A stretch of 13,996 bases of DNA from Pavlovales sp. CCMP2436. Taxonomy: Eukaryota; Haptophyta; Pavlovophyceae; Pavlovales. The notes under the pieces are model-generated. The model made no database searches and had not been told where the DNA came from. It worked only from the letters and a program-made list of their open reading frames with translations. The translations under genes were made by a program, and so were the position numbers. Location: NCBI GenBank assembly GCA_026770615.1, contig MU631577.1, positions 156,127 to 170,122 of the forward strand, in the 5' to 3' direction. Shown piece by piece: positions 7,024 through 12,478 of this stretch (positions are counted from its first letter, which is position 1; each line of letters opens with the position of its first letter).

Positions 7024-7461
7024 CGTACGGGTCGAAATCCAAAAAGACTAATTAGTGGCCAGTCCGGGGGGAAATCGCAAAAAAATCCGGTGAAAATTCT
7101 ACAGAGTAACTCACGAACCGGAGGTGGTGCACTAAAGTTAGATGCGGATTCGTGAATGGGGCGGCGCCCCATTTATGAATCCGCAACTAACTTTTGTGCA
7201 CCACTTCGGGAACCATGACTTTCTTTTCGCTCCCGAACGCTGAAAATCGGAAATGTCAGTTACATTTAGTATGTTCTCGACCCCAGAGGCACACGAGAGG
7301 CACACGAATTGGGCTCCGACCGTCGAGGAGGGCTCTATTCGACAACAGCTATCGACACTTAGCGCGCAGGGACGAACGATGTCTACTTCTTCGACCCGGC
7401 CACCGCTTTTCCCCCTCCCCAGTGCGGAATCGCACCACTGATTCGGATTTCGACCCGTACG
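7024..7461. mobile_element. Nested inverted-repeat element (non-autonomous, fold-back type)
   Basis: The outer arms are perfect inverted 17-mers: CGTACGGGTCGAAATCC at 7024-7040 and its complement at 7445-7461, with patchy pairing continuing inward (AGTGG, TCCG). Inside lies a near-perfect hairpin at 7115-7213. No transposase-like ORF is present; the longest frames have no family features. A tandem 11-mer (GAGGCACACGA twice, 7286-7307) also lies inside. The architecture suits a MITE or fold-back element, but terminal target-site duplications were not identified. Confidence 0.5.
7115..7213. repeat. Long hairpin with 49-nt arms
   Basis: Arms 7115-7163 and 7165-7213 pair at about 41 of 49 positions around a single central base (7164); TGGGGCG/CGCCCCA closes the centre. 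The longest uninterrupted pairing blocks include GTGGTGCAC/GTGCACCAC and TGCGGATTC/GAATCCGCA. Confidence 0.85.
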
Positions 7462-7629
7462 GATACTGTCCCCACCGCAGAGTCTGATCAGACACACCAC
7501 AATCGACGACTCTCGACTTGTGCGCTGACCGACCTCCGAATATTGCATCTCACCCGTCGTCTGGAAATGCAGCCCGTCTGCGAGTGCGGCACACCGTCGC
7601 GAATCACAAACATTGCTTCATCACTAGCC

Positions 7630-7860
7630 TGTAACTATCACATATTGCACACGATTATTGCCCCGGGGGACAAAACCTAATAATATGCGCGGCCTTATCT
7701 CCTTGTCCAGTCTATCCCACCCCTTTACGGGGGTGGGCATCGGGCGCAGAACTTTGGAGTGCGGGTTTTGGCGGGCTTCGTGGTTTATGTATGTGTTTGG
7801 GAGGCTTTGGGCTTGCTGGCTCATGTTTGCATTTGGCTTTCTTTTCGCCCGCGTGGTGTT
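7630..7860 (-). mobile_element. Degraded 3' end of the same LINE-like family, second copy
   Basis: Read on the minus strand, this segment encodes KCKHEPASPK and, further on, DAHPRKGVG followed by TAG, matching the end of the proline-rich ORF at 3899-4783. It then shows the CCCACCCC/GGGGTGGG hairpin (plus-strand 7716-7737), a CCCCGGGG hairpin (7661-7668) and a tail ending near CAATATGTGATAG at about 7633. Everything 5' of about 7860 is missing or unrecognisable. The copy lies in the opposite orientation to the one at 3055-4858. Confidence 0.55.
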
Positions 7861-7967
7861 AACAGTGTGGTGCCGGAATGGCCCGTTTGGATGATGAGGG
7901 CATTGTGCATGGGTGTAGCCGCCTTCAGTCTGCAATGTTAGTTAGTGTGTTAACAATGTTTGCTTGG

Positions 7968-8023
7968 CTGCTACTCTGCTACTCTGCTAAACTGCTAACC
8001 TGCTATCCTGCTAATCTGCCAAC
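7968..8023. repeat. 8-bp minisatellite, seven units
   Basis: Seven head-to-tail 8-mers with consensus CTGCTAAC/CTGCTACT: the units are CTGCTACT twice, then CTGCTAAA, CTGCTAAC, CTGCTATC, CTGCTAAT and CTGCCAAC. Only the last two or three bases vary. Confidence 0.85.
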
Positions 8024-8053
8024 TTATTAAAATCACTGCATCAAAAAATGCCT

Positions 8054-8119
8054 TTATTGCTCAAAATGACTGGCTTTGTTGCCCAGCCCGATGGCCACGG
8101 CGAGGAGCGGCCGCCACAT
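8054..8119 (-). pseudogene. Truncated divergent copy of a signal-peptide gene start
   Basis: On the minus strand an ATG at 8117-8119 starts MWRPLLAVAIGLG and runs to TAA after 21 codons. It mirrors the start of the plus-strand gene at 8260 (MWRSLLLLALALGLG). DNA identity is high through the ATG and the hydrophobic segment, then is lost near 8080, after which the frame closes. It is best explained as an inverted duplicate of the gene start that has lost its body. Confidence 0.45.
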
Positions 8120-8157
8120 CAGAGCCATATCTCGAGCAATCTGTCCTCGGCCGCCAT
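8119..8157 (-). other. Short upstream ORF of the left (minus) copy
   Basis: ATG at 8155-8157 opens MAAEDRLLEIWL and its TGA shares its last base with the ATG of the next frame (TGATG). It is the counterpart of the upstream ORF at 8222-8260. Confidence 0.4.
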
Positions 8158-8221
8158 CGCGCCTCAGTAACTAACTGCTAGCCAAATTTTAAAACTTACT
8201 GAGCGTTAGTTCTGTAGCGCG

Positions 8222-8260
8222 ATGGCGGCCGAGGACAAATCGCTCAAAATGTGGCTCTGA
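8222..8260 (+). other. Short upstream ORF overlapping the start codon of the right copy
   Basis: ATG at 8222-8224 opens the 12-residue MAAEDKSLKMWL and ends in TGA at 8258-8260, overlapping the ATG at 8260-8262 by one base. Such stop-start overlaps can allow reinitiation after termination. The same layout is kept in the inverted copy, although this may only reflect recent duplication. Confidence 0.4.
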
Positions 8261-8590
8261 TGTGGCGGTCGCTCCTCCTCCTCGCATTGGCCCTCGGTCT
8301 GGGCCATGGGCACCAGCTGGGCGTGACGAGCATTCGGCCACAAGTCGACCCGAGCTCAACCCACCACTCGGCATTCGCGTGCGCGTTGCGGCCACACTCG
8401 CACGTGCCGCGCTCGTCGCAGTTTGGCGCACACCGCAGTGCGCGGGCGACCATGTGACGAGGACGATGGCTGGAAGATGACAGAGACCCCCCCGCTTCGC
8501 GCCACTCGTTGGGCGTGGCAACGGTCGAGCACCTGCCTCCGCGGAGGATCCACCCCGAGATCACGGACCTCGACTGGTCGTACGATGAGG
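8260..8590 (+). pseudogene. First exon of a secreted or membrane protein, with in-frame stop
   Basis: The ATG at 8260-8262 opens MWRSLLLLALALGLGHG, a typical signal peptide. The same frame continues through TGA at 8455-8457 and then encodes HPEITDLDWSYDE up to 8590, followed by GTGAGT, a strong splice donor (8591-8596). The middle part is unconvincing in this frame, and another plus frame or an antisense reading with CAPNCDERGTCECG is equally protein-like, so an indel rather than a simple stop is possible. No following exon is identified. I do not recognise the family. Probably a decayed gene. Confidence 0.35.
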
Positions 8591-8701
8591 GTGAGTGAAA
8601 CTGCTTATATTTTGAGGGGTAGGTTGCTGCCGTCATACTCGAGCGGCTTCAGTGAAACCGGCCGAATTTCTTTTATTGATATATTCAGGGAGAATTTCTG
8701 C

Positions 8702-8808
8702 TCGAAATTTCACCCCGAAATTTTGGGGTTTCGGGCTGTCAGATTTCGCCCGAAATTTCGGGGTCGAAATTTCACCGCAAAATTTCACCCCCGAAACGGG
8801 ATTTCGCG
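8702..8808. repeat. Array of GAAATTTC-cored palindromes (left)
   Basis: Repeated short palindromes with the core CGAAATTTC or CCGAAATTTCGG occur, for example, at 8702-8711, 8759-8770 and 8784-8796, mixed with CCCCGAAATTTTGGGG. The same motif family forms the second array at 11857-12018. The longest shared stretch is CCCGAAATTTCGGG followed by (G)TCGAAAT. This array lies after the splice donor at 8591. Confidence 0.75.
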
Positions 8809-8922
8809 TTTTCAGAATGAAATCACGAACCCTGGGTACATTGGGTGCCGCAAGCTGCGAGTACTTACTTTAATATTCGACCGCAACCTACTTACTGAGT
8901 TAATCGCGAAGTTCACAGCGTG

Positions 8923-11435
8923 TTAACTGTGCACAGGTCCCGAGACTGCACGCGCGAGGAGCTTTGCGAGGTACTTCCTTTTGCGGACTTGGCCTTTGGC
9001 CTTGGGCTCGTTCCACTCCCAGTACGGCACCCCGAGCACGGCCCAGCCCGCGAGCGTGAGGTGGCGCCGGATCATCTCCAACGCAGGGCGGAGCCGCCGC
9101 TCGTCGTCGTAGTGAGTCGGGCCATCAACCTCGATCACGATCCCCGCGTATTTCGCCGTCGCTGCGCGCACGGCCTCCCTCGCTCGAGTAGCCACCTCAT
9201 CGTCCAGCAGCTTGACGGGCGCATCACCGCTCTCGCCGCTGGCTGCTCTAGCGGACTGGCGCGGTGCGGCTCCATCGTCTGTGCCGCTCGTCCCAGCCGC
9301 GGGCAAGATGGCGATGTCGACGTGGTAGCCGAGGCGAGGCATATACAGGTCATTCGCGTGCGCGATGCCCATGCGCGTTGGCTCGTTTGAAACGTCCTTG
9401 TGGAGCTTCGACGAATATGGCGTCTTGGCACCCGCCATTGCCTGCCTGCACGCGTCCCGCAGCTCGATGGGCGCGAGCAGCTCGGCAGGCGCGCATGCCT
9501 TGAGCTCGACGCCGAGGCAGAACTGGTGCAGTTGGCAGCGGCCCTCATGGGTGAAGGCAGCACTCCCGATCTCGGTTGCACGCGCAGTAACAGCCTTCAC
9601 GAGAGCACCCCGATCTCCCGTGCCAACGATTGCGAAGGACCACGCGGTGTTAGCAAGGTTCTGCGGATTGAAGCTGCCAATGCGCTGCTCGCTCTCGCGC
9701 GCGATCGCCTTGAAGAGCTGTGGCGCAGGCACGCCGAGCGTTGCAAACGCCCACGCGGTGTTGGCAAGGCCCTGCGCTTCGAAGCTGCCAACGCGCTGCT
9801 CGCTCTCGCGCGCAATCACCTCAAAGAGCCGAGGTGTAGGCGTGCCGAGCGTTGCAAACGCCCACGCAGTGTTGGCGAGACCCTGCGCTTCGAAGGTACT
9901 GATGCGCTGTTCGCTCTCGCGCGCGATTACGTCGAAGAGCCGAGGCGCGGGGATGCCGAGCGGTGCAAATGCCCACGCGGTGTTGGCGAGACCCTGGGCT
10001 TCCAAACTGCCAACGCGCTGCTCGCTCTCGCGCGCGATCGCGTCGAAGAGTTGTGGCGCAGGCGTGCCGAGCGTTGCAAACGCCCAAGCGGTGTTAGCAA
10101 GGCCCTGGTCGTTAAAGCTGCCAATGCGCAGCTCACTCTCGTGTGCGATTGCCTCAAAAAGCGGAGGCGCAGAGATGCCGAGCGCTGCAAATGCCCACGC
10201 GGTGTTGGCGAGAACCTGCGCTTCAAAGTTGCCGATGCATAATTCACTCTCGCGTGCGATCACCTCAAAAAGCTGAGGCGCAGGGATGCCAAGCGCTGCA
10301 AACGCCCACGCGGTGTTGGCGAGACCCTGGGCTTCGAAGCTGCAGATGCGCTGCTCGCTCTCGCGCGCTATCGCGTCGAAGAGCTAGGGATGCCGAGCGT
10401 CGCAAATGCCCACGCGGTGTTGGCAAGGCCCTGCGGCTCGAAGCTGCCGATGCGCGGCTGGCTCACATGAGCAATCGAGTCGAAGAGCTGAGGCGCGCGC
10501 ACGCCCAGCGTCGCAAACGCCCACGCGGTGTTGGCGAGGCCCTGTTCGTTGAAATTGCCAATGCTCTGTTCACTCTCGCGTGAGATCGCGTCGAAGAGCG
10601 GTGGTGCCCGCACGCTAAGTGTTGCAAATGCCCACGCGATGTTGGCAAGGCCCTGCAGCTTGAAACTGCCGATCCGCAGCTCGCTCTCGCGCGCGATCGC
10701 CTCGAAGAGCTGCGGCGCGCGCATGCCAAGTGTCGCAAACGCCCACGCGGTGTTGGCAAGACCCTGTGCGTTGAAGTTACTTATGCGCTGCTCACTCACG
10801 CGTGCGATCGCGTCAAAGAGTTGCGGTGCGCGCATGCCGAGCGTTGCAATCGCCCACATGGTGTTGGCAAGGTCCTGCGCGTTGAAGCTAACGATGCGCT
10901 GCTCGCTCTCGTGCGCAATTGCCTCGAAGAGCTGAGGCGCGCGCACGCCGAGCGTTGCGTACGCTCACGCGGTGTTAGCACGACCTTGCGAGTTAAATTC
11001 GCCAAGACGCGATATCGCCTTCGTGCCGAGCAAACGCACAGTCACGCGCCCTGGCTCGAAGCGGAGCCGGGCCATGCCGTAGCACACGTTCGAGATCCCA
11101 CGCGCGTCGAGGCGAGGGATGGCTCTCTTGGTGTGCTGCAACAGCTGCATCAGCGCGCTCTCCTCTGAACGGAAGAAGCCGAGGCGCTCGTTGCCCGTCG
11201 CCCGAGCCTTGCCAAGCCGATTCCACGCGGTGGCGACGTTGATCGGGTCGAACAAGCTCCCGTGAAGCTTGTACACGTCGAGGATGGCCGACAAGGAGTC
11301 AGCGCTCGTGAGAAAACTCGTGAGCTCTCTCGGCGAGACTGCTCTCCGCTTAAACCTGTCAGTGGGCTGCGCACGGCGCGCGAGCTTGGAGGCATAGAGC
11401 TTGGCGGTGACGGTGCCCGCGACGACGGGTTTCAT
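8923..11435 (-). CDS. RAP-domain protein with thirteen 37-residue ANTAW repeats; frame broken twice
   Basis: ATG at 11433-11435 (MKPVVAGTVT) opens an N-terminal region rich in Lys, Arg and Ser that could be an organelle transit peptide. It is followed by helical sequence (INVATAWNRLGKA) and then thirteen units of 37 residues with consensus APQLFDAIARESEQRI and GLANTAWAFATLG. The end (8945-9155) is a RAP domain, with VIEVDGPTHY and GVPYWEWN. RAP proteins with octotricopeptide- or FAST-kinase-like helical repeats act on organellar RNA (stability, splicing, translation); that role is inferred here. Two breaks: TGA at 10965-10967 replaces the invariant Trp codon of the first repeat, and 7 nt are missing near 10385 (CCTAGCTC where other repeats read CCTGCGCCTCAGCTC). 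With both discounted the protein would be about 839 residues. Stop TAA at 8923-8925. It could be a pseudogene or carry assembly errors. Confidence 0.8.
9622..11057 (-). repeat. 111-bp coding repeat array, thirteen units
   Basis: Thirteen units of 111 bp less the 7-nt deletion give exactly 1436 bp. Units are similar in DNA as well as protein (GGCGTTTGC, AACACCGCGTGG, GCGCGCGAGAGCGAG on the coding strand), pointing to recent tandem expansion or homogenisation. Variable positions inside a unit lie around the AP(Q/P/R)LF and R(I/V)(G/S)(S/N)F(N/E) segments, where repeat proteins of this kind usually contact RNA. Confidence 0.9.
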
Positions 11436-11522
11436 CGTCTCCTTCTGCGGATGGTCAGAGCAGCAGCCGAACGCAACGTGGCACGATAGCTTTGTGGAGT
11501 GCACGCGGAGAAGGTCTGCGCA

Positions 11523-11816
11523 TCACATGCAGATGCAGAGCTTGTCCTTGTACGTGGGGAGGACACGAGCTCCGAACTCATCAACCAGGTCGTAGCGCAT
11601 CATTCCACGAGCATCCTTGCGCGTCTTGTCGTCGGTGTGGACGAGGGGGTTCACCCAGTCGATCGACTCCGCGTCGGCGCTCTCCCAGATCTGGAGGTCC
11701 TTCGTGATGACGCGAAGCACGCGCCGCAGGTCCTTCGGCGTGAAGAGCGTGTAGTCGTCGTCGAAGACGACGGTGCGGAATTTCACGCTCCAGAGTAGTA
11801 TCGGGCACTGGCTCGG
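11523..11816 (-). CDS. Last exon of an unrecognised gene
   Basis: A strongly coding-like frame (C or G at nearly every third position) runs from 11816 to TGA at 11523-11525, about 97 residues. It contains WSVKFRTVVFDDDYTLF, LRRVLRVITKDLQIWE, and ends YKDKLCICM. It has no ATG at its start, and an in-frame TAG lies at 11817-11819, so it is best read as a terminal exon whose acceptor is close to CAGCGTAG (11817-11824 on the minus strand). The upstream exon is not visible before the palindrome array at 11857. It lies 87 bp upstream of the RAP gene's start, on the same strand. I do not recognise the family. Confidence 0.5.
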   Translation of the reverse strand, partial: PSQCPILLWSVKFRTVVFDDDYTLFTPKDLRRVLRVITKDLQIWESADAESIDWVNPLVHTDDKTRKDARGMMRYDLVDEFGARVLPTYKDKLCICM

Positions 11817-11856
11817 CTACGCTGACGCGCGGTTGAATTCCGCGCAAGGCCATGGC

Positions 11857-12018
11857 CGATTTCGGGCGAAATTACCCGAAATTTCGGGTCGAAATCAATA
11901 ACTAATTTCGACCTGAAATTTCGGGTATTTTCAGCTTCAGCCTGAAACGATTTTGGCATTTCGGATTCAGCCCGAAATCAGTTACCCGAAATTTCGTACC
12001 TGAAATTTCGGCCCGAAC
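11857..12018. repeat. Array of GAAATTTC-cored palindromes (right)
   Basis: At least four CCGAAATTTCGG-like palindromes occur with partial units (GATTTCGGGCGAAAT, ACCTGAAATTTCGGG, CCCGAAATCAG). It is the same motif family as the array at 8702-8808. It lies upstream (in gene orientation) of the exon at 11523-11816, possibly in its preceding intron. Confidence 0.75.
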
Positions 12019-12300
12019 CCGATGAAGGCACTAAGCCCACTAAGAACTACGTGAGACAGTCTATGAACTCGCAGATGTTTATGAACACGACGGACTTGCG
12101 TCTCAAGGCACTAAGACCGCCCCATACTCCCCACAGCCCCTGGCACGCGTGCGTGCACCCAAGCGCAAAAATGCCTCCATACAATCAGCGCAGCCGACTA
12201 AGGCACGCAGCAGGCAATGGGCGACGCAGCGCTCAGACCAGTACAACATTCAGAACAGACGCCAGCTTATATCCCTATCATAAATATAAACAAAAAACAT
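12019..12300. other. Intergenic interval, nothing recognised
   Basis: No gene, repeat array or RNA is recognised. GGCACTAAG occurs twice (about 12026 and 12107). Sequence near 12265-12300 is A/T-rich (TATATCCCTATCATAAATAT) and precedes the MITE-like palindrome. Confidence 0.35.
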
Positions 12301-12428
12301 TAGAGCGAACTTTTTCTAAGAGCTTGTTTTAGCTCATAATCAAACATACTATTTGAATTTTTGTTCTTGTGATTATGACCATGTTTGATTTTGAACTAAA
12401 ACAAGCTCTTATGATTGTTTTCACTCTA
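12301..12428. mobile_element. 128-bp MITE-like palindrome with TA ends
   Basis: Inverted arms at 12317-12347 and 12381-12411 match at 29 of 31 positions (TAAGAGCTTGTTTTAG at the outer side). Weaker complementarity continues outward to TAGAG(C/T)GAA at the left end and TTCACTCTA at the right. The ends read TA...TA, consistent with a TA target duplication as used by Tc1/mariner-like elements. There is no coding capacity. The element is 50 bp upstream of the next gene's ATG and is much more A/T-rich than its surroundings. Confidence 0.7.
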
Positions 12429-12478
12429 GCCAAGAATTCCTGTCTCAGCTACGCCGCCATCCCTGAGCACCTGACGAG

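Larger units (their letters stand above)
8083..8311. repeat. Inverted duplication, long arms around an A/T-rich centre
   Basis: The core arms (about 8100-8163 and 8217-8283) are 64 nt long and about 87% identical after reversal. Similarity continues outward with indels to about 8083 and 8311 (GGCTGGGC against CTGGGCC). The centre (8164-8215) also folds, with CTCAGTAA pairing with TTACTGAG. Each arm carries a 12-codon upstream ORF and a signal-peptide start, pointing away from the centre. Confidence 0.85.

Noticed and set aside
5503..7051. Arg/Ser-rich open frames overlapping the translocator on both strands (plus 5503-6213 and 5618-7051, minus 6054-6809)
   Set aside because: Composition is that of GC-rich out-of-frame translation; the 5244-6806 frame has all family motifs.
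7138..7548. Minus-strand 136-codon frame in the inverted-repeat element
   Set aside because: No transposase or other family motif; it shares RTGRNP with another frame only because the outer arms are inverted repeats.
7968..8023. Short-unit repeat considered as a CRISPR array
   Set aside because: The units are contiguous 8-mers without spacers; it is a minisatellite.
8244..8636. Minus-strand frame with an EGF-like CAPNCDERGTCECG segment
   Set aside because: Only one short Cys cluster, and the same DNA is opposite a signal peptide and a strong plus-strand splice donor. Kept only as an alternative reading.
9365..10276. Long plus-strand open frames opposite the ANTAW repeats (9365-10276, 9400-10242)
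   Set aside because: They are antisense shadows of the 111-bp coding repeats; the minus strand has the RAP domain and clear protein repeats.
10965..10967. TGA read as tryptophan or selenocysteine in the RAP gene
   Set aside because: APC10 in the same window ends at TGA in the normal family position, and Trp is encoded by TGG in the other repeats, so a changed code is not supported.
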